Positions 26,260 through 37,890 of a stretch of DNA of 64,000 nt are shown in pieces. The translations under genes were made by a program, and so were the position numbers. Where the stretch lies: NCBI GenBank assembly GCA_013398055.1, contig VZRS01002403.1:150299-214298 (forward strand). The letters are read 5' to 3'. Origin of the DNA: Ifrita kowaldi. Its lineage: Eukaryota > Chordata > Aves > Passeriformes > Cinclosomatidae. The notes beneath the pieces are model-generated. The model had not been told where the DNA came from. It saw only the letters and a list, made by a program, of their open reading frames with translations, and did not search any database. Positions within the stretch are counted from its first letter, which is position 1. The number at the start of each line of letters is the position of its first letter.

Positions 26260-27379
26260 GTTGGGTACATGCAAGTGACAGTGCTAAAATCGTAGTTTGT
26301 GGAGCTGTGGAACTCTTTGTCACAAGAAGCTTTGTTAGCTGTGTGGATTACGAATGCTTCTTTGTATGTAAGCATTGAAAAAGGAGGTTCATTTAAAAAA
26401 AGAGGAGGGGAAGGAGAGGTAGCATGTGGGGATAAGGATGGGTAGGGTTATGATTTCTTTTCTGCAGGTGAAGGATGTCTAAGTCAATCCTACAACTCTC
26501 CCACAAACAAGTTGTACAGATAACAATACATAGAGCAACATCAGTTTGTGTGCACTAACAACTTGTTCAGCTCTGCTTTAGGCACTTGGGCTTTATGGGG
26601 GTCAACTGAGTTTTGAGGGTGGTTGACTAATAATATCAGCAGGTTTATTTTTCATTTTCAGTTCCCCCTTAACTAGATGAAGAGTCAGTAGGCTGGCGTG
26701 CCTCCACTTCTTAAATGTGCAAGGCTGGAAAACCTTGAAGATCAGTGTCATTGAAATGAAACACTCAGATATTCAAGAACCTTACTGTTATATCCAGGTT
26801 CTCCAGGACTTTTGAATCAGCTTGAACTAATCAAGTAGATATTTTGTTTCCTCAAAGCACTTTATTGCCATGTTTGCAGTTGCATGTGGGTCTTCAGAGG
26901 GCTCTTGAAACAGGGAGAAAATGACAAATCGAATAAAGATACTAAAATTAGTTTTGATTTAGGACAAATTTCATGTGATAACTACAAGTCCCTCAGGAAC
27001 ATCTAGGTTAAGTCAAACAGTGGTTGAGTAATATTTTCTTCCTCACCTGCAAGGCCTACTAGTTTCATTTTATTCTTATCTTACCTTAGGTGAGAGCAGA
27101 GAACAGAGCCCAAAGAAAAAGAATTCCATCCAAAATCCATGCTGCCTCCAGAAAGTCATTTGTGGAAAGTAGATGGCAAACCAATCAAAATGTCTCATCA
27201 GCAAAATTAGTATTTATGAAATTAGTGATGGAGCAGAACAGGCAGAGTGATTGCATTATAAACACTCAAAATGTAGGGGGAGGGAACAGAGATTTTGCTC
27301 ATTTTCCCTCCCACTGCTAAAGCACTGTATTTAATTGACTTACAATTTTTTCCCTAATATATTTCTTTATGAAACCTGC

Positions 27380-27795
27380 CTTGAGCAACGGATACATGAT
27401 TGTTCACCGAGGGTTGTGCCTCATTTGTTCCTGTAGATTGTGCCTAATTAACGCTAACTTGTCTGTACATAAAAAGTACAATAGGCTGTCCTTTCCAATT
27501 TAATTCCGACAGTTTAATCGAATCTGTATTCTTTCAAAAATAATTAGATCATTTACACTTCATTAACATGTAATGTAATGTTGAGGCATTCATCATAATG
27601 ATTTCTTATTTTTCTTGTGCAATATTATCTCCTCTAATGAAACTGTTAACACCATGCATGTCTTAATTAGCTTTATCATATCACTGACAATTTCAGAGAG
27701 CTACATTTTTACAAATGAAATTAAATTAGTTAAATAGGTATATTTGAAGAAGAATATGCTCTATTAATGCAAAAATATTAGAAACAGAGTTACCT
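27380..27795. promoter_or_regulatory. Candidate conserved enhancer-like element
   Basis: This block has three exact TAATTA homeodomain cores (27445-27450, 27541-27546 and 27664-27669). It also has many ATTAA, CATTAAC and TTAAT words, CATAATGATT and a TGCATG-type word near 27655. It contains no simple repeat or transposon mark and keeps an even, word-rich texture over 400 bases. Elements like this in bird gene deserts are often deeply conserved developmental enhancers next to transcription-factor genes. The identification is inference from motif content only. Confidence 0.35.
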
Positions 27796-28887
27796 TTATA
27801 AACACCATCTAGCAGTTTCCATAATAATATTTATTTTTATCTGTGTCTCTCAGTCTCATGTGCATAGATCACTTTTTTCTTTCCTTATCCTAAATAGAGC
27901 TGTGATAGGCTTGTCTCAAATATATTAAGCCACCATAGGAAACACTGATATTAAGGAAACAGAGACTGGAGAACAACTTCTCACCTCATAATCAAATCTC
28001 TTTAATTATGGGAGGAGTTCTTGTGCAAATCTTTGCCTCCCAGGTCCAAAAGTGTTGTTTGTGTAATGAAGTTTGAAGGGATTTTCTCATCCACTTTGTG
28101 AAGGATGTATGCTCTGTATCCATGTTTGTAAGCCTTGGCTGAAAAGGAGTGGTGCCATGGTCTAATCCTGAATTTTGCTAAGAAGCCATTATTTCCATGG
28201 GCCTGGAAACCTCCATGTTAGCATATATCTTTCAACAAGTATTTACAAGCCATTCACATTCTGACAACATTGCAATGTCAGGTTGTTTGTAAATGTTAAT
28301 AGAAAACAAATTGCCATGAAGCATCTCCTGGAAGGTACTGACTACCCATAGACCCAAATAAAAACCAGTGACAATGTTGTGCTCAGCATTCCACAGGAAG
28401 AATTCTGCACCTCCTGGATTGAGCTTTAAACTAGCTGAAGGTCTTAAAATGTTTTAGAGACAGATAAGCTTCTTTCCCTCAATTCTCACAGTCTTGCCAA
28501 CAAAAGGAATGTGCCATATTCCTGTCTACTGCAGCTGAATGAATATTGTGAAGCAAAACAAAAATTGCAGGCAATTGTTGGAATAAAATAAACAGATTTG
28601 TTGCTATCAATATTCATGATCTCCTTAATTTTGTTCTGCATGAACACTTGTACAAACAATTATTTATTCAAAGAATTTCTCCTGAGCGTGAAAAATCTGA
28701 GGAGAACGTGAGTAAAGACTGTAAACTTGGGAGGAAATCCATGTGACTAATGCCATATTACGTCCAAAAGTAGCCAGCGGCAAGCGGTATCCAAGACAGA
28801 GCTGATACATATGGCTCACAAACAAACCATAGGTGGGACCAGCAGATAATATTTTTTGTTTAACAATTTTGAAGAAGAAATAATTTT

Positions 28888-28922
<35 letters not shown>

Positions 28923-28974
28923 GTGTGTGTGTATATATATATAAAAATATATATATATATATATATATATGTAT
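28888..28974. repeat. Compound TA/TG microsatellite
   Basis: A (TA)n run at 28888-28912 is followed by GTATGTAT, then (GT)n to about 28932. A second (TA)n region with a short A-run interruption extends to 28974. The two TA blocks are self-complementary, so the locus can form a cruciform. It is very likely length-polymorphic and hard to sequence. Open frames running through it on both strands are artefacts of the repeat. Confidence 0.92.
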
Positions 28975-31530
28975 GAACCCATCTGAGTGCAATCTATCAG
29001 CAAGCTGGAAGGCTAAATTAATCAAACTATTTGCTATAAATAGATTCACCAGAACTAACTACTTCTACTTGCTTTGCAAATCTGAAGCAGAGGTAATTGT
29101 ATTCATTTCTCTTTATTTATGTACTGTCAAAGGTTGTTGTAAAAAGTCAGTTGGACCATTGATAATGATAGTATCTTTGACTCCCAGAGGTCTCATCAGC
29201 CTTTTAAAAGAAAATGCTACAGGTCACTTTTAATAAATTTTAATAGACCTTACTAAAATCCATGGACATAATACAGATCAAAAATCAAATTCTGACCCTT
29301 CCATGCTAACCTGCAATATCTTTTAATTTCCCTAGTCCTATTTTTCGTTTTAAGGAATTACAGTACGTACTGAACCGTTATATTGTAAATTGATTTTTTT
29401 GATCTTCTCTTACTAACATTTTGACTAACATATTTTAAAACAGTAGTGTAACTTAACCAAGGCCTATTACACAGCAGCAGAATGTCAGGGAAACAGTTTT
29501 TAGCCTACTTTTTCAACTTTAGGCATGCAAATAAAATTTAAAGTAAAAAACCCTAGACATTATAAAATGGCAAATACTAGGTTTAGGGTTTTGTTGATGA
29601 GTTAGATTCTTTTTTCCTTTCCCTAAGAAGTTTAAAAATTAGGAGTTTTAAGAGGATTGGGGAAAGCACTAAGTAGGATATTTGCTGGCATCTTCAAATA
29701 GAACCATAATGTTACTAGAAGTGCTCCAATATTTCCTGATTATTTTGAAAAAAGTTGTTGCCATATTCTCTGAATTATCACTTAAAAGTAGCTTGAATTT
29801 TTAACACCAATTGTTATTTCTTGTGATAGTTTTATGTGACCTTTGAAATGTTTGGTGTCATTTGATTCATTTTAGTATATTGTTAAGGAAGGATGGATCA
29901 AAATCAGCAATTCTAAGAATCTAAGCATGCACCATGGGAGGCAGAAAAAGGATATTAATTTTTAATTTGAGAAAAGTTTCAGCTTGTCCCAATTTATCAC
30001 AGACAGGAAACTTCAAATGTCCTGGTGATTGTGTCACAGCCTCTTTCAGTCCTGTGGGATCAACTTCTTTACGTCTTTCTACATTCTCCAAAGATATCCT
30101 ATCTTGAGTCAGAAAATGACCAAATCTGAAAGTTTTTGGAGACCCTTTTTGAAAAATTTTGTCAAGTGTAAGACAAAAGAAGTCCTTCTCTAACCCATCC
30201 CTAAGTATGGATTGATTTGTAGACAAATATATTTAAATGAAAATCTCATCCATTTGCTATATACATTAGGGAACAAAACATATATATTTGTACAATGGTT
30301 TTATGCTGGTTAATCACAAGGGGGGCCTGTACACATGCAAACAATTGAGTCAGGTAGATAAGAGATACATATGACTCTTCTAGCACTTTTAAGATACTTA
30401 GCAAAACCTTTGGTTCTTTGTTTTTCTTTTTCTTGCAAATATTTATTTACAGGTTAGTATACGAGTATTTGTTAACTTATAATGGCTTTTATTTCACACA
30501 TTTGTTTGCATGCATTTTGCTGGCATATTTTGCATTGAAATAGTATGTGCATGACAGGCAATAGGTTTAAACCTGTAGTTATGTGCTGGCAGATTTATAG
30601 AGGCAACATTAATGTATCTGGTCACACGTTTTACCAACCTTTCTGCTTGCTGGTTTGCTGCTTGATGGGCAGAGCCTAGGAAACTTCCATTCTCCCAAAA
30701 CACCTTGGACTGCTGACCATGATGAAGGAATTTCTAATATTTATTTTATATTGTATTCTCATCATGCCCACTAGAGCCATAGTTCACTACTCGTGATTCC
30801 CATGTCAAAACTCTGCACATTTTAGCAAATCATCCAATTCAAAGTGCATTCGTTTGCAGAAGTACAGCTCATGTGCATGGTATTTTTTCTATTTCAAGTT
30901 CTTCCACTATCCCTTGAAAAATAAGTAAGTATTATGAACCCCCTCTATTTACAGCAGTGAAAACTGAAACAGATATTAAAAGCCATTTTCAGAAAGAAGT
31001 TGGGCAAACTGTAAAAAAAGACACCCCGAATGGGCTCAGCCCAGACTGTAATTTTTTCAGTAGAAAATGGTAAAGTTGGAAAAAATTGAGAAATTAGGCC
31101 AACATCATGAATATACTCTCAGATGTGCAAAATCTGGAGCATCTAAAACTGAGCTGATCTCAAAGAGAATGACCATTTTTCCTGATTTCTTATAAGCCTT
31201 ACCTTTACAACTGACTTGACATTAGAACTTGCCATTTGGTGTTCTTCGGTTTTTACCAATGTGTAGTCTTTCTCTGCATAAATGATACAATGTTTAAGAA
31301 AGCTAGAATAATGGCAATAAATATTGTTATGTAAAAATAAAACATGCAATTTAATGATGTACTATATGAATATAGTCTTAATGGTAAGAGGCCCAAATGA
31401 AATGCACTGCCAGATTACTCCATGAATAAATGAACACTGATTTTTACCAGCAATGTAAGAGTAAATTTCTTCAAAATAATAAGTTCAAATTATTATTCTA
31501 TTTACAACTATTTTTATCCATCTGCTGCAG
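28975..31530. other. Gene-free unique sequence
   Basis: I see no gene or young repeat. A minus-strand segment at 31203-31273 has an acceptor-like AG, an open frame and a good GTAAGG donor, but it conflicts in strand with the nearby plus-strand candidate and matches nothing known. The rest is AT-rich unique DNA. Confidence 0.45.
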
Positions 31531-31634
31531 CTGAGGGAAAACAGAGCCTAGATCTCCGCAGTCTGAGAGGAAATCTTAATGTTGATTTCTTCAGAGGCAT
31601 TTCTCACATAACAAGTCGAAACACTGGAAATCAG
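31531..31634 (+). other. Possible 104-nt exon, unidentified
   Basis: The segment follows a TATTTTTATCCATCTGCTGCAG acceptor-type stretch and ends in CAG before GTACAG, a plausible donor. Only one frame is open (two starting bases, then 34 codons), including QSLDLRSLRGNLNVDFF and ending NTGNQ at a codon boundary. The other two frames hit stops early. The next candidate, at 32287, begins in exactly the phase this one leaves. I recognise no family. Pseudo-exons with good splice signals are abundant, so this stands only as a place to look for RNA evidence or protein-level conservation. Confidence 0.22.
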
Positions 31635-32286
31635 GTACAGCACTTTTTTTTTTTAAACCATAGAAATAATCAGAAGTGGAAGACAAATAGCTGATATCAT
31701 CCTATGTACACTTTCTTAATAAATATGTTAATTTATCCCATGAACAGATTTATTTGAGTATGTAGTGTTATTTTTAGTGCTGTATTTGTGTAGTTAAGGC
31801 TTGATCCTCCCTTATCAAGGGGGTTATAAATGATTAACACATCTGTAAAATAAAACTCTTATTAATATGTCTAAGTATGGGTTTAGAGCTCTATATTAAA
31901 TAATCAAGCTTGGCCTTCATCATATTATGTCAGTTTACAGGTATTTCACATGTTTGTGTTTGGATTAGAATTTCTTTTTCAGATTCATTATTCTCTTCCA
32001 ATAGTTATCTTTCAGATTCTCCATTACTTGGGTATGTGCCATGTCAGGTATTCTTGCATAATGATTTCTATGGGCCAGCTAAATTAAGTTCAGTTGTTTA
32101 TACAGTATCTATTTGATTTATGTCTATATTTGTTTGTAATTGTCTTTATGGTTGTTAGTGTTAATTAGAGAATCAATAGAAAAGATTTTTTTAATGAAAT
32201 GAAAATATAGAAAAACACTCTGTTATAATATACGGTGTTATTTCTATAACCTGGTATCAATGTCTTCTATTGCTTCCTTTCCACAG

Positions 32287-32322
32287 TCTTACTGCGAACA
32301 TCTACCGGAACATATTTCAAAG
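32287..32322 (+). other. Possible 36-nt microexon, unidentified
   Basis: A strong pyrimidine-rich acceptor (CTATTGCTTCCTTTCCACAG) precedes 36 bases ending in AAAG before GTACGC. In phase with the 31531 candidate it reads SYCEHLPEHISK with no stop, and its length is a multiple of three. Two CpGs inside and one just after are unusual for this AT-rich region. I cannot assign it to any protein. The frame also stays open into the putative intron, so the coding signal itself is weak. Confidence 0.22.
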
Positions 32323-32835
32323 GTACGCAGAGGAGCTTCTTGCTTCTTTGCTAAAGTGTGCCCTGAAGATATTCACCTGGACATCTTTAGGTTTTCCAAT
32401 ATAATTAGTGTTTGTTCTGGAACTACAAGTCCATATCAAAGAACCTGCTGTTCTACACTTACGTTTTTTCTAGATCTTGATTCTTCTATTTTTTTCCCCC
32501 TCTCTTACTCATTTCTTCTTCCATTTTTCTGGCACCATGAAGCTTCTCCTAAGGTGACATGATAATAGCAACGCCCCCACTCTGCATCTCCCTAGTATGT
32601 ATGCATTTGGGCACAAATTCGCCAAAGTACCGTGACACCTTCTGAGCTACATGGGTAATGCTGTTCCTTCATTGATCCACTGAGAGCTCAGCACATTAGT
32701 AAACACTTTTCTCCCCCTTAAAGCTCTGCAGCAAACTACATCTCTGTTTCCCTGTACCTGGCATTGCATCATCCCTCCAGAAGGCAGAGTTGCCCTTTTT
32801 GAGTCAACATTTTGTGGGGAAATATAACAATTGGA

Positions 32836-32978
32836 ATTAAGAGGGAACTCTAGAACATCTTTAGTCCAATCCCCTGCCCAAAACAGATGTAAATTCAAAG
32901 TAAGATCATGTTGTTTAGACCCTTGTCCAGTTAAATTTTGAAAACAAATCAGTGAGGGGAGGAATCTGAAGTGTATTT
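32836..32978 (-). repeat. Old CR1 retrotransposon 3' end
   Basis: Read on the plus strand this is the reverse complement of a CR1 3' region. It contains words of the form 'gagggaactc..gaacatc..tagtccaatcccctgcccaaaacag', then 'gtaaattcaaagtaagatcatgttg', then 'ccttgtccagttaaattttgaa' (each broken up here). These follow the CR1 order 'ctagtccaaccccctgctcaaa ... tcaggttgctcagg ... ccagtc.aattttgaatatctccaa'. Divergence is high and the tail octamers are gone, so it is an old insertion. It lacks recognisable ORF2. Confidence 0.65.
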
Positions 32979-34001
32979 GTGACTAGCTTGATACAAATAT
33001 AGCAGAGCAGCATTTTAGAAATCTGGCTTTCCTTCCCCTCCCAGCCCCACATCCCCCCAATAAGAGAACTTAAGATAAAAACTATTTGTTTTCAGACGTT
33101 CTTGGTTTTGCTGTGGGGTTTTTTGGGGGGGTGGGGTTGTTTGGTATTTTTGCTGTTACAAGCCATCTAAAATTACTCCTGCTTTTTACTAGGTGTGTCA
33201 CCACAGCCATTCTCAGACATTTGCTAAATGCAGAGAGGGCTGGATTTTGTTTTGTCTTTTGTGCCTTCTTCAGTGGTCTGTTCAGATTTCTCCACCACAT
33301 TGTTTAAACTGATGTTGATCTATTTATACAATCATACTGTGAAAGAGTCTGCTCACCACCATGGTGGCAGGAGCTGCACTAACAAAAGGGGCAAGGATCT
33401 GAATTGCTTCTGAGCTTAGTCTTTTGGACCACTTTCAATCACACAGACTCCTTCTCCCAGTCTCCTAAATCCCCCACTTGACTCTCTCCTTTACCTCACT
33501 GCCTGAGGTGCCTTCCCACTGGGATCAAGTTCTAGCAGCATCAACCTCTCTGTTCATACCATCATTCACAACAAAGGTGGACAGACAATACTGCTTTTGC
33601 AGCTAATCAATTCCTCTTTGGTTAAAACAGTTCAGTTAACACAGCTGGGATCCCTCTCCTACCTTGTTCTGGAGCACTGGTGTAATCAAAGCAGCTTTGA
33701 CTGGGGAGCAAAGCCATGGGTCCTGAGGGAAAGTGAAGGGAGAAGAAACTCTGATTTTACCCTCCTTTAATGTCTGCCCACTGACTGGTGCTTTCCAGCT
33801 AAAAAAAGTCTGAACTCTCAAATCTATTTCAGCAATCAAAGCCCAGAGAGGTTCCAAGTGGCTTGATACAGCAGCAGTCTGTCTGGAAAGCATGATTCAT
33901 TCCAATATACTCTTGTTATATATAGATGCTACCAGTTCTGCCTTCCCAGGCATGCTCCAAGGCATTCAATCAAGTGTTTTGCTACTGTATATTTTTTTTA
34001 G
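32979..34001. other. Gene-free sequence with G/T-rich patch
   Basis: There is no gene here. At about 33108-33145 the plus strand has a G/T-rich patch with runs of G (GGGGTTTTTTGGGGGGGTGGGG) broken by T runs, a possible G-quadruplex. The rest is unique DNA without clear motifs. Confidence 0.45.
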
Positions 34002-34053
34002 GTGTGATTATCACGTGTTACTGGAAATTTATTACATGAAAATACAAAGGCAG
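34002..34053 (+). other. Possible 52-nt exon, unidentified
   Basis: A textbook acceptor (a T run ending in TTTTTTTAG at 34001) and a strong donor (CAG before GTAAGC at 34054) bracket 52 bases. One frame is open: one base, then 17 codons reading CDYHVLLEIYYMKIQRQ. The other two contain stops. Its entry phase does not fit directly after the 32287 candidate, so if both are real an exon lies between, or they belong to different transcripts. It could be a non-coding RNA exon or a chance pseudo-exon. Confidence 0.2.
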
Positions 34054-37000
34054 GTAAGCTTTCATGTGGTCTTAAGTGGTGGCTGCAGGTCCCTGAGTTA
34101 TAGATGAACCAGTTTGAATCCAAGTGGATCACTCACTGATGGCTGAAACTCATGCTCTCTTAGTTTCTGTGGTAGGAGTGCTTTAAGCCAGCAACAATAA
34201 AGCACAGAGATGTCAACACCTTGTGCAGCAGCAGGCCTGGGTGAGAGGGCAGGCACAGCCTATGGGCAGCAAGGTGGCACAGCCCAACACAGTAGAGGAG
34301 CTGGTGTAGTGGAGCTCTGCTCACCAGAGCCACACAACATGGCCATCCACTTTTCTCAGTAAAGACAAAGACTAGCAGCAGCATAAAATTTAGGAAAATC
34401 CTTTTCTGTATTTAGATCAGGCTGCCAGAGATGTTGTCTTCATACTATGTGTCCTGCTATGTGCAGAATAAAATTTCAAAATCTTTAAGAATAAACACTG
34501 GTGCTTTAAAATGCCCTCTTTTCAAACAAAAAGCCCACTTTGTAAATATCCCAGAGCAGGACAAGGGCTGAATGAATCAGTTTGCTGAACCACATTTTAA
34601 TCCTCTCTGGAATGTCACTAGGCTTTCCCAGACGATGTTTGCTCTAAACATTTGCACCAGGTTGTCACCTGTTATGCCAGTGTAATTCTAAAGTAAACTA
34701 CAGTGATGTTACTACAATTTTGTATTTGTCTGAGCGAAAGCAGCACCCTGCCATTTGATGGCAAGATATGAAGGAGACATGAACTGTAACACCCTTTGCC
34801 TGTAGTAATTGTTAAAATCGAGACAAGATTGCTAAACTGACCAGAGAAGAAGCCTGAAAATACTTTTTGCAGTGTTTCTATAAGAGTCAGCTGCCCAGGT
34901 TTTACACTGCCAGTGGAAGGTATCTGACAAGAGGGAGCTCGCCTTGCCATCCGTGCAGAGGGAGCCAGCAACAACACGATGGAAGCAGTTACCTGGAACT
35001 AAAGGGGGATTCACTGAAATAAATATGCCAGGGGGCTTGGAAGGCTGAATTGGCTGCCATCTGAAGAGATGGCTTCACGGCCTGTTTACACACATTGTTG
35101 AATCCAGAGCATTGATTCTATGTTTGATGTGAAAAGAAATTAAAGCCCTGGTCTCATTAGATAACCGGTTATGGTTAAAGATCACAGGGAGACTCTCTCT
35201 TCCTTTGTATGTCACTGAATGGGTCTCAGCAGGCAGCTCCTTGTGCACAATTGATTTCAAGCAGAGTTTTGTCTGAAAGATGCTTCTAGATTATGGCAAG
35301 AAAGCATTCTATAATCCTTCTGCCAATGTAGTTATGTTTAACAGACATTCAACTCTTATCACTGATTGATAACACTTAACTCAAAACATATTTAAGCTTT
35401 AGGAATGTCAATATTTTGCCGCCAAGTGAAGGTGACCCTTGCTCCTCTTGTTTGCTAAGTGTGCGCAGTGGTTTGCTGGTAAATTTGTAAGGGTGGTTAT
35501 GTGGGCAGGCTGTTATGGATTTGCTATCTTAGCCTGAAGTGTTTGCTGCTGATTATGTGATTAAATCAATAATAATTTCTGTTTGGATCCTGTGCTTCTG
35601 GATTCATCTTCTTTTCCATGTTGTGGAGCAGAACAATGGGCCCTTGCACTTGAGCCTGAAGTGTTTTGTTGTTAAAGAAATGCCAAAGGTACGGCAGGTG
35701 GCTTCCAAATCTCTTCAGAAAGCAAAATATTATAACAGCCTACAGGTAAATAAACCAGCGAGGCCTTTGTGGCAAAGGAGGTGAACATGACAGGTGCAGA
35801 ATAGGGGGCTCCTTTTAATCAATGCTACTGTTTATTCTGGCTTACCTGAAGTAGTGCATATCCTGCCAAACTGCCTTCATTCCATATTAAACAGATATTC
35901 TTTTATTCTGATACAGAGTGAATTTACATTTAAACAGGCACAGCACTCACATTCACAGCATATGGTCATTCTAGCCACCCCGGTGGTTTTACATTACAAC
36001 ACAGGAGGTCTGTGTGATGCACTTCACAGGACAAAGAGGATTTCCTCTCTCTTTCTTTTTCTCCCTCTCTCTCTTTTTCCTTCCCCCTTGCCCTCCTCCC
36101 TTGCCCTTATACACACACAGACACAGAAACCACCACCAAGCAAAGTATATTAGGAATTCCACAGCATTCTGCGTGTCGTGTGGGCAATAGATCTACATCA
36201 GGGAAAAGCAGCCTGTTTTCCTTAAGTTGCTCTAGTCTGCAGAGTAGGGGGGTTTTCAGCTTTTCATTTTTTTTTTCTGTAGCTTTTCTCCAGCAAAGGA
36301 CACCATCACACTTATTTATAATAACTCATGTATAATATGAACCGCATTGGATGAATCTTCAACACTCAGAGGGGGATCCTCCTTTAATCCTTCTTTCCAA
36401 ACTCCTTAGTGGCTAAAGGGGCTTTACCTTGCAAGCAACTTTTGTGCTGCTCAAGCTCTCAGCAGGAAAATCTGGGACAATTCAATGTCCCAGCGGAAAT
36501 CACTGGGACACCAACAGATCTTTTAAAATCAGAACATCTGGTCAGTCACCTTATCCCATTTGGGTAAACAGAACTTTCTTAATAAGGCTGTGTTAGAAAA
36601 CTGATTGAAACTGAAGGTAGTTTAATGGTTATAGGATAGCACTTGGCTAATGTTTTAACACTGGGAGCATAGCATACTGTGATGGACAACAACTGTGCTA
36701 ATCAGTTCTTTTAAACAACAAATTCCTTGTAGCAATGTTAAATATCACTTTTTAAAAATGGCAAAGCAACCTCAGGGAACATGTTCTTCTCTGTTTATAA
36801 AAGAGGAGTTTCCTAAGGTGATCATTCATCTATTAACAGCAAAAGGCACTGCTCATTCAATATATTTAATTAACACTGGAACTGAGGCTGGACAAATTCA
36901 TTTTCACTCATCTCAAAACTGTTTCAGAATTTCTACCAAGCTGTCATGTTAAGGCCACAATGATGGCACTCTCACAGTGCAGGTAAAAGGAGCAAGGGAT

Positions 37001-37825
37001 GAAGGAGAGATGAAAAAACTAAGGGCAGAAACATATTTATTTTAATTAAGGTTAGAGAAAATTAAATATCCCAGCCTTTTGGGGGAGAAGAAATTAGTCT
37101 TTAGTAGCATCAGGTACTATGATGAAATTCACTATAATAATATGTCAATACAAAAACAATACTGCAGACTAAAGGTTTGAGTATGTGTGTAAAAAAAAAT
37201 CAACGCTGTAAGTGGAAGACAGAAAGACAGCAAAAGGAGATTCTATATTGACATGCAAGTTTTATGGATCCCAACAACATACCTTTCTTCTCTCCATTTC
37301 TAAGTATACTAAAAAACCCCAATTCCATATGCAAGGTGCTTTCTCAAAACAGTTTTAGGCAGGAAGTTCTGCCTAAAAACCTCCACACTAAGGCTGATCC
37401 ACAATACAGAGACCTGTCCCTGTTTATTTGTTGCACTTCGGCATCTGAGCAGGATGTGTCCCACAGCAGCCATCTGTGTGTGACCTTTGTTAATGAAGAG
37501 GTACTTCAAGTGTACCTGGAGTGAAGGGTTAGGTCTGCAGCTGGGGAGGAGGGGGATGGAGTCCCTCACTACCAACCCACTTTGTGGGTTTCTATCAAAT
37601 TATTTGCTACTCATAGTGAAAAGGAAAGGTGGGTTACTGCAGGAAGAGACATTATTCATAATTTTAAAAGATATTTTGTTGTGAAAATAGTAAAATCATC
37701 TAAGCCTGGGGCAGATAGAGGGAAATTCATGGTTCCACACTCTCAGATCAATGTTTACAGCGGGGGAAAAATGGTAAGAAACAAAATTAAACAAAGAAAG
37801 GTGTGCTTGTCTTGGCTCTCCTCAT
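34054..37825. other. Gene-free sequence with regulatory-like blocks
   Basis: I see no gene. The block at about 35040-35260 is non-repetitive and contains a symmetric ACCGGT-centred word (ATAACCGGTTAT at 35161-35172) next to a TCATTAG homeodomain-type word, a pattern seen in conserved enhancers. The frame at 35539-35784 is open past two donor-like sites (35690 and 35746) without a recognised family. Confidence 0.4.
36041..36130 (+). repeat. Pyrimidine tract joined to CA repeat
   Basis: Positions 36041-36107 are almost pure T and C, with CTCTCTCTTTC-like units. After a short TTATA junction a short (CA)n-type run follows to about 36126. This is simple sequence, able to form triplex DNA, and prone to length change. 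Open frames through it are not genes. Confidence 0.75.
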
Positions 37826-37890
37826 TGTAAATCAGGACCAACTCCTCTCAAGTCAATGGATTTACACCAATGTATGATCAAAAATTGATT
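37826..37890. repeat. Ancient palindromic interspersed repeat
   Basis: The block begins TGTAAATCAGGACCAACTCC, continues to AAGTCAATGGATTTACACC and ends near ATGTATGATC. It follows the order of an old amniote element whose consensus is nearly palindromic: 'tgtaaatc.ggagtaactcca.tgaagtcaatgga.tttacaccagtgtaa'. I know this element from many turtle, crocodile and bird sequences. The name is uncertain; the palindrome suggests a non-autonomous inverted-repeat transposon. A GCAGAATCAGGCCCC word at about 38107 resembles the outer end seen in other copies. Confidence 0.5.

Larger units (their letters stand above)
21929..27379. other. Gene-free unique sequence
   Basis: I see no gene. The part from about 23200 to 24120 is notably AT-rich. 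A frame on the plus strand runs open from an acceptor-like site at 27089 to a stop at 27317, without a donor or known motif. A small CpG cluster at 26232-26257 and a 26-base tandem duplication are listed or discussed separately. Confidence 0.5.

Noticed and set aside
28816..29233. Overlapping open frames on both strands rich in I, Y, V and T
   Set aside because: They are produced by the TA/TG microsatellite, which reads open in both directions.
31203..31273. Minus-strand exon-like segment reading DYTLVKTEEHQMASSNVK with a GTAAGG donor
   Set aside because: It is protein-like in composition, but on the opposite strand to the nearby paired candidates and with a weak acceptor. It is kept only as a note.
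35794..36153. 119-codon plus-strand frame
   Set aside because: Its last third is encoded by a simple pyrimidine/CA repeat and the rest has no domain.
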